A DNA stretch of 64,000 bases from Dryococelus australis (Eukaryota; Arthropoda; Insecta; Phasmatodea; Phasmatidae): positions 214,099,047-214,163,046 of the forward strand of contig CM056995.1 in NCBI GenBank assembly GCA_029891345.1, given 5' to 3'. Under the pieces are notes generated by a model, which did no database searches, was not told the DNA's origin, and worked only from the letters and a program-made list of their open reading frames with translations. This document shows, in pieces, positions 24,800 through 34,430 of this stretch. Position 1 is the stretch's first letter, and each line of letters begins with the position of its first letter. A program made the position numbers and the translations under genes.

Positions 24800-25310
24800 T
24801 AACAAACTTGTGGTAAAAAGTTCGTTCCATGAAAGAACTTTTTATCAAACTGAACGATTGATTTTTCAAATCGTAAAACAACTCTTTAGAATCGCTACAA
24901 TTTCTATTAAATTGAATGATTGGGCTTTGAAATTGAAAAACATGAGATCGTAAAACTTTTTATAGATTTGAATGATTGGACCTAGAAACCGTAAAAAAAA
25001 TCTTTGAATTCGTAAAACAAGTCTTTAGAATGATTAAACTTTTTAATAAATTGAATGATTAGTCTTAGAAACCGTAAAACAAGTCTTTGAATTCGTAAAA
25101 CAAGTCTTTAGACACATTAATCTTCTTATCAAATTGAATGGCTGGTCTTTGAAATCGAATGAGTGGTCTTTTAATTAGTAAAATATGTCTTTAGAATCTT
25201 TAAACCTTTTATCAAATTGAATGATTGGTCTTTGAAATTGAAAACATGTCTTTGGAATCGTTAAACTTTTTATCAAATTGAATTACTGGTCTTTGAAATT
25301 GTTACAACTT
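24800..25310 (+). repeat. Degenerate tandem repeat (AAATTGAATGATTGGTCTTT family)
   Basis: Short units recur irregularly every ~55-110 bp, combining TTTATCAAATTGAATGATTG, GTCTTTGAAATCG, CGTAAAACAAGTCTTT and AGAATCGTTAAAC. Seven or more partial units are visible. They may be an offshoot of the neighbouring array. No ORF. Confidence 0.7.
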
Positions 25311-25672
25311 TATACTTTCAATCATTAAAATTCATTAAGAACATGAAATTATTGTGAACCAGAAAGTATCAATGTAAGTTTGAAATTTTATTTTCATTGA
25401 AATTTACATTTAGAGTTAAGAGATATGCTGAATTTTCGTTTCTTTACCGGAACAACAAGCTTTTATGGTGATGTTATAGGAGTATAAATAATTTTCTATG
25501 GTGAAAGTATGAAAGGAGTAGGGGTGATGAAATTAATTTATGCTGTGGTGATTCAGGTGATACCAATAATTCAGGAGATGGTAAACTTGACTGGGGTGAA
25601 ATCACAAAATTTAACTCTAAAAACTCTTCCTAATCTTGTTATAACTGGATTTTTAAAATAACTTCCACCACA

Positions 25673-26500
25673 TTATTTGAGGTTAAATTCAGTGGATTGC
25701 AGCAGGAACACGTTGCTGTTTTTCTCATTTCTTTGATAACTGATGATAAATCTAGAGGTTCCAATCTCAATGTCGAAGGTGTTGAGGTTGGCATCACAAG
25801 CACCGCTGCAGTCCTCGGCATCGCAGGTACCGCTGTAGCCCTCGGTATAGCAGGCGGCGCTGCAGTCCTCGGTGTAGCAGGCGCCGCTGTAGCCCTCGGC
25901 ATCGCAGGTGCCGTTGTGGTCTTTGGCATCGCAGGTGCCGCTGTAGCCCTCAGCGTCGGAGTTGGCACTGCAGTCCTCGGTGTCGCAGTCGGCGCTGTGG
26001 TCTTTGGCATTGCAAATGCTGCTGTAGCCCTTGGTGCCGCAGCCACCACTGTAGCCCTCAGCATCGCAGGCAGCGCTATAGCCCTCTGCATCGCAGGCAT
26101 AGAGGTTGACATTGTCGAGGACTCCGATGTTATTGCAGACCTCAACGTTGTTGCAGACCTGGATGTGGGAGGTGTGACTATCGGTATTGTTATTGCAGCT
26201 TTCAATATTCTTGGTTTTGAAATCGAAGGTGTCACTGTTGGTGTCATCAGCGTAGACATCACTGCTCTCGACGTTGAAGGTGTTGATAAGAGCAATGGCT
26301 GTAGACTGGATCCATTTTCTTCGTCGGCATCCAAAAAAATCAAATAATATTTTTGCCGAAGCATTTGGTCCATTCAATAGATCATCAAAATAATTCCAAT
26401 TAAAATACTCGAGTTCTCTGATGAAATCTTGCGTAGATAAGCCAAGAAAGTAATATTGATATGAGCATGACATCGCAAAGCGAACCGAATTGACAAACAT
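25673..26500 (-). CDS. Unrecognised 275-codon ORF with a 27 bp repeat core
   Basis: This is one of the longest uninterrupted frames in the window. Its first ~110 residues are not repetitive: aromatic-rich near the start, a QDFIREL segment, a CRRRK patch, then D/N/T-rich sequence. A run of nine-residue units of the CDAEGYSGA type follows (roughly residues 130-235, rich in Cys, Asp and Gly), and then a short unique tail. The 27 bp unit is also open in another minus frame (25639-26373, A/P/R/T-rich) and on the plus strand (25697-26347, GIAG-rich), so openness here is partly a by-product of the repeat. The unique N-terminal part favours this frame. It lies inside the candidate giant element, so it may be one of its genes. 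Function unknown; no homolog recognised. Confidence 0.4.
   Translation of the reverse strand: MFVNSVRFAMSCSYQYYFLGLSTQDFIRELEYFNWNYFDDLLNGPNASAKILFDFFGCRRRKWIQSTAIALINTFNVESSDVYADDTNSDTFDFKTKNIESCNNNTDSHTSHIQVCNNVEVCNNIGVLDNVNLYACDAEGYSAACDAEGYSGGCGTKGYSSICNAKDHSADCDTEDCSANSDAEGYSGTCDAKDHNGTCDAEGYSGACYTEDCSAACYTEGYSGTCDAEDCSGACDANLNTFDIEIGTSRFIISYQRNEKNSNVFLLQSTEFNLK
25803..26105 (+). repeat. 27 bp minisatellite, about eleven units
   Basis: The unit approximates GGCATCGCAGGTGCCGCTG plus TAGCCCTC. Variants replace GTAGCCCTC with GCAGTCCTC or GTGGTCTTT. Indels are rare and preserve the 27 bp phase, so all three overlapping frames stay open. GC content is far above the surroundings. Confidence 0.85.
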
Positions 26501-28399
26501 TTGGAAAAAGTGGAAGGTGCATAGAGACTGAAGCCCTTCTTATAAAAATTGCAAATTTCCAGGTAAAGCACTCGAGAAGCCTGATTTCTCGCCTCGAACC
26601 AGAAGTCGGAAATCCAAACACTCATTCCCCTCTCTTACTGCACCCCCAACTTTCAAATATCTTCAAGCCAACACCCCCAACCTCAGAGAGAAACCCCTCT
26701 GCTAAAGTTCATCCTCAAAGAAATGAGCAAAATTAATTTTCACCCTAAAATAACTTTAGAATCATAAGAAATAAATAAAGTTTAATCAATAATCCATTAA
26801 AACGATTAGCAATGTATCAGAGATCAATGTACTTAATAAAACAATATATATTATTCATAGAAAAGAAAGTAATATTATCCATTAAAACCATTCATTCATG
26901 CTATAGTCCTTTTTTAAGCTTCTCTAAGATTACTTTAATCTTGTAAAGGAAATATTTTTCTTATTCAGAATATATCTTATCTAAATCAAGATACGTGTTA
27001 CAATCTAATTTTAGTAAATATGTTCCCGTTTTCTTAATGAGTATATTGTTAATCATATTTACGCCAACCATTTACAAAAATTGTCCGTTAATGTACCCTA
27101 ACATGATTTGAATATGATAAAATAATACATTTTGTAAGACAATTTTAAAAAAATTTGCAAAGTTTGGTGAGTATTGGGAAGTATAAACTTGTTTTATAAA
27201 TATTTGTTCATTTTTAATATACATCTTGTGTATATTGTTTTCTTGTTTAATGGAGCTTGCAAAGTGAATCTTAATTTTATCAAGTAGAAGACACATTATT
27301 TTGTATTTTGTTCTAGAGATTTCAAACAGCTAGGAAGATGTTTTGACCTTGCTATTCTTAATAGTTAAAATTGTTGACCTGAACTGCTGTCCTCACCAGG
27401 GATGGGGATGTCCTTGGCTCCTTCCTTTGCGAGAAGCTAGGTGCCTGGGTTGTGTCCAGGGTATAATAAAACTAAAATGCATTCTGCAGGGGTTTGTTGG
27501 ACTCAGGCTGGCAACCTGTGAAATCTCAGTTTCTGTAGTTGGTACTATTGGAAAAGACGTTGAAATTTTACCTTGAAGGTTTATGACTCTGGACAGGGAG
27601 CAGTCACACTGCTAAGACCTCAGATCTCTAAACATAATGGTTTTTTCACATCTTGAGATATTGGCAAATGCTACAAGTATAAGATTTTGAAGTGAGTATA
27701 AATAACAAAGTTATTAATGTTTAATTGGAAATAGTCCACACAACTCATTTAAGTTAAACATCTATTCATTCGAACATATCTACCTTTTTCACATACACAA
27801 ACAAATTTATATTAGTTTAATTAACTTACATTCATTATTATGTTTTCCAATTTTACAATCATACATAACCTAACCGAGACTCGAAGCTAGCTTATATTAA
27901 CCATGTCTTACCCGATATAGTATATTATTTACTTATTTATAGAAAAGTGGTTAGCCTGCTTTTTCCAGAACTTTTCTCTCAAATGTCTCTAGTGACAAAA
28001 AATTATTTTCTTACCAATTCAAGTTCTCTATTACTAAAAAGGAATAGCTCAAATAAATGTGCGAAAGGGATTTATTCTACATCATATTTATTTACAAAAT
28101 ATATACAAACATATTTTTTATTATTATTAAGACAAAAAAAATATACTATATTCAAAACATATTTAAGCAAGTAAATCTTGCTTCAGAAACACCCAACATT
28201 TCCATGCTAAACAAACTCAAGTGAATTCACAATATATTAATAACATTTTCATGAGACAAATTATAAAGTCATAATCAACTACAGCATGTCACACAATTAT
28301 TTCATTCCGAAACAAACTCTAAATGGTTTACTCCAATATGCCAATGACTTGCTGAAATTCAAATTACATTTCGATTTCTATTTACAAGAGCATGTGATT
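26501..28399. other. AT-rich interior, no gene recognised
   Basis: The region is mostly AT-rich. A GC-richer patch at 27380-27600 (77-codon plus ORF 27343-27576) looks like a fragment of another repeat but cannot be assigned. The frames at 26374-26625 show no motif. Confidence 0.5.
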
Positions 28400-29014
28400 T
28401 CACTGTCTTGTCGATTCATCTTTAATAAATATTGGATTACATACATTCAATAAAATACTTTTGATATTAAATTTCACTAATCCTAAATAATGCCACATAA
28501 TTCTAATAATATCCATAGGTGATTCAGGAGGAGAATCATTATAGTCGGTTTCACCCCAGTCAGACATCATTGTCCAAGATAGCATTAATTTTGAGTATTC
28601 CTCTGCAGAGAAGAATGTCAAATTAGATCCATATGTTTTATACAATTGTTTGAATGAGGGGCAATTGTACACTTTTTGAATATCTATTACTGTCCAGTTA
28701 TACACACTTTCGAAAATGTGCTTTTGCTCAACTCCACCTACATATATTTCACAATTATTTAGGCAATATTTGCAAATATCTTCAATATTCTCATACTCTA
28801 TATATCCACTTTCACATTTTAAACCATGATGATGGATAGTAACTAATCTATTAGATTTATTGTATATGGGAGACAGATATTTCCAGTCAAACAGTGATAC
28901 AGTTGTGTGTTCATCCATATCAGAGATAGCTAATTCCTTCATGATAATTTTTTTTCCTGCAAACTGAAATCCTTGTACATTGCAAAACATCTCGTCGTAG
29001 CCATTGTTCATCAT
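28400..29014 (-). pseudogene. Polinton-linked conserved protein, intact-looking 204-codon ORF (copy A)
   Basis: It reads from ATG at 29014, with a second ATG eight codons in at MFCNVQGF. The pattern is N/D-V-Q-G-F then a KELAI segment, F-D-W-K-Y-L, a HHGL motif, YCLNN then IYVGGVEQK, and CPSFKQL. I recall this pattern from arthropod proteins encoded beside the capsid gene of Polinton-like elements. The first motif and fold could fit a degenerate nuclease, but the function is not established. It follows the capsid C-terminal fragment (29023-29300) closely on the same strand. A diverged second copy lies at 31933-32430 on the plus strand, broken by stops. This copy has no internal stop over its length but is cut off from a complete capsid gene. 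Confidence 0.55.
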
Positions 29015-29022
29015 CTACTGAA

Positions 29023-29300
29023 TCAACTGATTATTTTCACCAACTTATCTCTTATATTGTAACTCGCTAATCTATCGTGAATTATATGTTCATAAGCCTG
29101 TGTTTTTGCTGGAATTCCTATATTTGCAAAAATTGCAATACATGAATCAATTATGCCATTTGTAATTCTGTAGTCCTGTTTGCTTGCGTCAAACACAAAT
29201 AATGTTCCTCTGGTTTTAAATGATTTGGGTTCTAGGATCGGTGAAATGATTTTTTTATAATACATATCCTGAAACTTTGTATACATATCATGGTATGGGA
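29023..29300 (-). pseudogene. Capsid protein C-terminal fragment (copy A, inverted)
   Basis: The 87-codon frame corresponds to the last part of the double-jelly-roll major capsid protein found at 30740-31886. Shared words are KIISPILE, SFKTRGTL and SKQD. It retains the IHDRLASYN C-terminal motif that the plus-strand copy lacks. Homology begins abruptly at about 29300, where the protease segment starts on the other strand, so a rearrangement breakpoint lies there. The neighbour gene follows directly on the minus strand. Confidence 0.65.
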
Positions 29301-29349
29301 CTAAAATGTAAAACTAAAAGATAAACAAAGAAAGGAGGAATCATTCCGT

Positions 29350-29890
29350 TCATATTTCTAACAGTAACAGCTCTTGGATAAATCATCGAAGGAGTTTCGG
29401 CAATTAGTAGAGCAGTTAAATCAAAAGGTAAAGGAATGTATTTGAAACCCCAATAAAGTTGCACAAGGACTAAAAACTCTAAATGTGGGGGAAAAACCAG
29501 AAAGTTTTAAATAGTTTTCCAAGATATGAATTAACAAACAAAGATGATAAGTATTTTTTTAAAGAAACTGGATATTCCCTATTTCGGAGGTGTGTATATG
29601 AGTGATGATTTACCAAAGAAACCAAATCTTTATGAATATATGATTATTAATTTGGATTCAAAACAAAGTGAAGGAACTCATTGGGTTGTATTAATTAAAA
29701 ACATAAATAAATCATTGTATTACGACAGTTTCGGTGATTTGTGTACTCCAATTGAAATATGTAATTATTTATAAAAACACAAATAAAGTATATTACATAA
29801 CGTAGCTATTACCAAATACAACCAATTGGGGACATTTATGTTTATGTTTTGTGGCCAAAAAAAGGGTATTTAAGTAATTGTAATAGTAAA
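29350..29890 (+). pseudogene. Adenain-type cysteine protease relic of a Polinton
   Basis: The main frame (29544-29774) holds the adenovirus/Polinton maturation-protease pattern: YFGGVYMSDDLP, then IINLD, GTHWVVLI with the catalytic His, and YYDSFGDLCTP with the acidic partner. After a frameshift the region that normally reads C-G-H-L-C appears at 29824-29841 as N-W-G-H-L-C, so the expected nucleophile position is Trp (TGG). In living elements this enzyme trims capsid proteins during virion-like assembly. Here the gene is dead: at least one frameshift, stops at both ends, and the catalytic Cys replaced. It sits between the inverted capsid fragment (left) and the minor-capsid-like relic (right, same strand). 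Confidence 0.75.
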
Positions 29891-30084
29891 ACATATTAGT
29901 AATATGTCAATGATGTTGATATGAAGTGGAAATTGGTCACAATTGCATGCGTTATATTTCCCTGCATTGGAGTTAGATGGAGAATGACATAGAAGTCTAA
30001 TATAATTCGGTACTTACAACAGCATACCAAACATTGATATTCATACCCATTATTTTCCACTAATATTGGTGAAAATATATACAA

Positions 30085-30570
30085 GATTATGATACCGGTA
30101 CGATCTTTTCAGTTGGATGACCTTGAAACATTCATTAAAGCAGCATTGCCTGAAAATGTACATTTCTGATTACATGGAAATCCAAATACGTTAACTAGTG
30201 CTATATATAGTAATGTAGACAATTCAATTGCAAATATGTTGGGTTATGAACGGAAAGTATATCGAGCTAATCAATTCACGAATCATCAAAAGAGGTTAAT
30301 ATATTATCGCTAAATATATGTCGTATAAATGTCAACATTGTAGGCAGTTCATATTTGAATGGAAAGCTGGCAAATACAATACCTAAATTCACGTATGCTG
30401 TAGCTCCAGGATATAACATAATTGATAAACCTAATACATTGATATATCTTCCAGTAATAGCGAATCATATTGATGAAATAGTTAATACAATTGCCTATTA
30501 AGACTGTAAACTTTTTAATTTTCGAAATGGTCGTTTACATTTAAAAAAAGCTATATTAACAGTTGCATTC
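30085..30570 (+). pseudogene. Minor-capsid-like protein relic (Polinton module)
   Basis: Plus-strand frames, interrupted by stops and shifts, carry a pattern I recall from proteins encoded beside Polinton-type capsid genes: an ANMLGYE segment, LNICRINVNIVGSSYLNGK, KFTYAVAPGYNIID, IYLPV, then IVNTI and a closing NFRNGRLHLKK. The family is often annotated as uncharacterised; a minor capsid (penton-like) role is plausible but inferred. The largest open piece covers about 30300-30500 and ends at TAA near 30501, where a Q/D codon is expected. It lies between the protease relic and the major capsid relic on the same strand. Confidence 0.55.
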
Positions 30571-30739
30571 CGTTGCACTTTACAATAATAGTGGGTGATT
30601 AGTGTACAATATTATATTCGGATGCAAAGTAGGTGATTCATTTAAGAAGTAAGTTCTTAAGGAACACATACAGAAGACAGGAAGTATAAAAAGACGTAAA
30701 TGCCAACATAAAACCAATTGTTTTTAAAAGAATTTGGAT

Positions 30740-31886
30740 ATGCTGTTAATAGAAATGGAAGAATTATTTAATGTTGATGAACCGATAACTTATAAAAATG
30801 CATTCACCAATTCGGAAATACATGTGAATGAACCATTCCGGGCAGGCCCGCACACATTTCAATCGTAAATACCGATTTCAATAAAAAAATGATATTTACA
30901 CATTTCTGCCGAAATCACGTTTAAGGTTTAGAGGAACAATTAAAAAGACAGCCTATGCAAGTTATCCAGAAACTACAAAAATAGTAAGAAATGGAATACT
31001 TCATTTAATCGACAGAATTGCATACCTGCAAAATGGTGTGGAAATCAATCAAACACGAGATATTGGAATTACTTCCATGTTAAAGAACTATCTCTCGAGA
31101 ACTGTAAACGAATTTATACAGAGAGTATGGCTGGGTGGAACAATGCTAGTGGTTACTCACCACAAATAAACCCAGGTGAAAAATACGAAGTTGTTATACA
31201 GTTCATTATGGATTTGGGATTTGCTGAAGTCCACAAACATGTAATATTAAATACTGAACAAGAATTAATTATTCTATTCGCCAATACACAATTGAATGCT
31301 ATATAAAATTCAGCTAATAATGAGGAAGGTGTAACATTTGAATTAAGCAGTGTGGAATGGTTGATGCGGTATATTGAAATTAACACTAATGAAGGTGTAA
31401 AGTTTCTAAAATTTATCGAAAAAGGGAATAATCTAGATATTGCATTCAGATAGTTGGGTTTGGGGACGTTTCCATTTCTACCGACAAGTTTTTCGTCGGA
31501 AAAACCAAGAAATGTTATCATTTGTTTTTAAAAAAAATCGACAAAACTATTTTAAAGCTGATAGATCAATATTCGATCATTGTGGTATGAAAAATATTAA
31601 AGTGTATCTAAACTCTCAAGTTTATCCCTATGTGGATTTAAATATGAACTTTTCCAATGGGGAATTCCTGATTTTGTATGATATGGATAGAAAGTTTCAG
31701 GAAATATATTGTAACAAAATCATTTCACCAATCCTAGAACGCGAATCATTTAAAACCAGAGGAACATTATTAGTGTTTAATGTCAGCAAACAGGATGATA
31801 CAATTACCAATGGGAAGATTGATTCACAAATTGATATTATTGCAAATACACCATTTCCAACAAAAAAAAACAAGACAAGCTTTTGA
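30740..31886 (+). pseudogene. Double-jelly-roll major capsid protein relic (copy B)
   Basis: Homologous segments occur in order across shifting frames: an N-terminal YKNAFTNSEIHV stretch (about 30795), an AYLQNGVEI segment followed by GITSMLKNYLS (about 31020-31100), a GFAEVHKHVILN segment (about 31210), then IFDHCGMKNIKVYLNSQVYP (about 31570-31630), ILYDMDRKFQEIY, and SFKTRGTLLVF (31750). This is the pattern of the Polinton/adintovirus-like hexon protein that builds an icosahedral capsid. There are several frameshifts and stops. The longest open part is 31440-31886 and ends early after an A-run. The C-terminal motif kept in copy A is lost here. Confidence 0.7.
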
Positions 31887-31932
31887 AAATAATGAATTGA
31901 GTCAGTCGTCGACAAACCACAGCTGAGACGAG

Positions 31933-32430
31933 ATGTTTTGCAATGTACATGGATTTCAGTCTGCTGAAAAATAATTTATCATTAAAGAATTAGTTATCAC
32001 TTATATGGAAGAACAAACAACTGTATTCAGCTTCAAATCACCATTTGATTGGAAATATCTAACTCGTAAATACAAGAAGATGAATAGATGGCTTACTAAG
32101 CAGCACCATGCTTTAACCTCAGAAAGTGGATGTATAGAGTACAAGAATATTGAAGCTATTTGCAAAGATTACCTAAATAATTGTGAAATATATGTAGGTG
32201 GAGTTGAGCAAAAATGTGTTTTCGAAAGTGTGTATAACGGGAAAGTAATAGATATTCAAAAAGAATATAATTGCCCTTCGTTCAAACAATTATGTAAAAC
32301 ATATGGATCTAATTGAACATTTTTCTCTACAGAGGAAAACTCAATATTAATGTTTAGTTGGGCAATGAGGTGAAACATACTCTGATGACTCTCCTCCCGA
32401 ATCACCTGTGGATATTAGTTGAGTCATATG
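31933..32430 (+). pseudogene. Polinton-linked conserved protein (copy B, broken)
   Basis: This is the second, diverged copy of the protein at 28400-29014, in the opposite orientation. Matching motifs are MFCNV.GFQ at 31933, FDWKYL, HHAL, YLNNCEIYVGGVEQK, VFESVYN and CPSFKQL. Stops occur near 31974 and 32314, and the C-terminal part is present only as shifted DNA homology to about 32430. It directly follows the capsid relic, as copy A follows its capsid fragment. Confidence 0.6.
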
Positions 32431-34185
32431 ACATTATTCAGTATGAGTATAATTTACTATGAAAGTATTTTATTATATGATATTCACTAGTTGTAAAGAT
32501 TTATCACCAAGATAGTGACATCACCTGTTCTTGCATACATAAATCAAAATGTAAATTGAATACCACCAAGTTATAGCAAACCATTTCGACTTTGTTTCAG
32601 AAAGAAATAATTATGGGTCATTCTGTGTTTGTTAGTGTTAAATTGATTGAAACAATGGTGTAATTTGTATAGGTTTGAACATAGTACGCTGCTTCAGTGA
32701 TAAAATGTTGTACATAAATGATGGAATGCCCCTATTTTTATATATTTTGAAACATTTCTCTAATATTTCCTATGTTTGTAACATCCCATAGTTTTCTAAT
32801 ATTGTCAATAAATTAATGTTTAAAATGAAAAATGTTTCTTAAAATTTAATTAACCTATTCCTTATTAAAAATTATCTTGTTTTTGTATGAATAATTTTTT
32901 CTCCCTAGATACTTTTGACAGAAAAGTTCTGGAAGCATGCACTCTAACTGCTTTTTCCATAACTAACAATACATCATCCTTGAAAGGCTTGGTTAATGTC
33001 AACTGTGTTCGACTCCCCACTTAGATCATGCACGAATGTGATCTAGTTTCTCCCTTTCAGTTTTGAGTACCTATGATTATAATACATAGATTACATATAA
33101 TACATAGATTCTGGCTTCGAGTCTCAAGTTAGGTACAAATGTAATCTAGTTTCACTTCGAAGGGTTCAAACATAATAGACAATATGTAATATACGTTATG
33201 TTGATATGTTATGTTGCTATGTTACAATATGTATTAGTATAACATTCTTTCACAAAATGATTGTATTTCATTTAAAGTTGCGATGTAGTATTTTTAATAC
33301 TACAATGTATAATTTATTATGTATTGAAAGTGATTATGAATTTTTGTAAATAAAACTTTTTCTTTCAAGTTAAAAAAATTGTGTGAGCTATTATTTATTT
33401 TTATTACCTTATGTCACTAACATTTTCAATAATATCTTATGTAAAATGAGAAAATGAAGCTATGGGTTTATGTCTATAAGTATTGGCAAGCTGATGACTT
33501 GTATTTAAATTTATTAATTTTTTTACTTGATTTCAGAAAGAAGAAAATGTACTTTTTTCTTTACTTACAATACTTGCATGGACTTTGAAGGGCTGAGAGG
33601 AAATAACAAAAAAATAATAATAAATAAAAAAAATTGAGAAAATCAAACAGGTTAGTACTTCGAGAGGACTTTGGTCCACTCTGGCTATTCAACTTGAAAG
33701 TTGGAGCAGGACATGACTGCCTGCTGCCCAACTTTTGTGACATCCCAGGGGAATCTATCGAAAGCGAAGCCCTGCATACTTTCACAGAGGTTGGTAGCAA
33801 AAACCCCTGTCCCTCCTTGCCTTCAATCTATGTCTACACCGAACACAGTCCAACAAACATTTTTAAAAATATTTCATTTTTCAAACACACAAATTATTAG
33901 AGTTCCTGTTCAAGATTCAACACAATGATGTCTGGAGAAAAAGATAAATATAGTATATTTAAATAAAATTCAACTCAAATTATGTAATAATACCAATATA
34001 ATTTCCCATTAGTAAAAAAAATATGAGTAACGTTAAAATCGCTATTTTCCAACACCAAAAAACATGATTCCCCCTTGTACTTATAGTGTTTCATTAAACT
34101 TACGTCGGAAGTGATGAAATATTAAATAAATTCAAGTATATACATTTTATGTTTTTTGCTGTTGGAAAGTTTTTGATTCGACATA
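32431..34185. other. AT-rich interior, no gene recognised
   Basis: No protein is recognised. Small repeats include ATACATAGATT-type words near 33080-33110. The GC-richer patch at 33640-33840 is open in two plus frames, resembles nothing known, and is probably an old repeat fragment. Confidence 0.5.
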
Positions 34186-34430
34186 AAAAGAGAGGGAACA
34201 CGTTGGTTAGCATGCTCGCCTCCCCGAGCGTGTCACAGCATAAAAACAATTTTTTTTCGCAATGTGCGGATGTCGTGTTAGACGTTGCCATTTGTACAAG
34301 GCTTTTTATAGGAGATGCATCTCTCTCCTTTCCCCTAGTCTCATGCGCTCGCGTGCGACTCAACACTTCTCGCTTCACCCTCATCGGCTCTCAAGATATC
34401 GATGTTAAGAGCTGTCTAAATCTCTCCAAA
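34186..34430 (+). mobile_element. tRNA-derived SINE, copy 4 (degraded)
   Basis: The start keeps CGTTGGTTAGCATGCTCGCC, matching the anticodon-side sequence of the other copies. The B box is lost. The tail CTTCACCCTCATCGGCTCTC followed by AAGA and TTAAGAGC matches copies 1-3. Confidence 0.65.

Noticed and set aside
24349-25310. CRISPR-like array
   Set aside because: The repeats are long, diverged and directly adjacent without unique spacers, and the genome is eukaryotic.
25697-26347. 216-codon hydrophobic GIAG-repeat protein on plus
   Set aside because: Its length comes from the 27 bp minisatellite, and the non-repetitive start favours the minus frame. Kept only as a finding, not as a gene.
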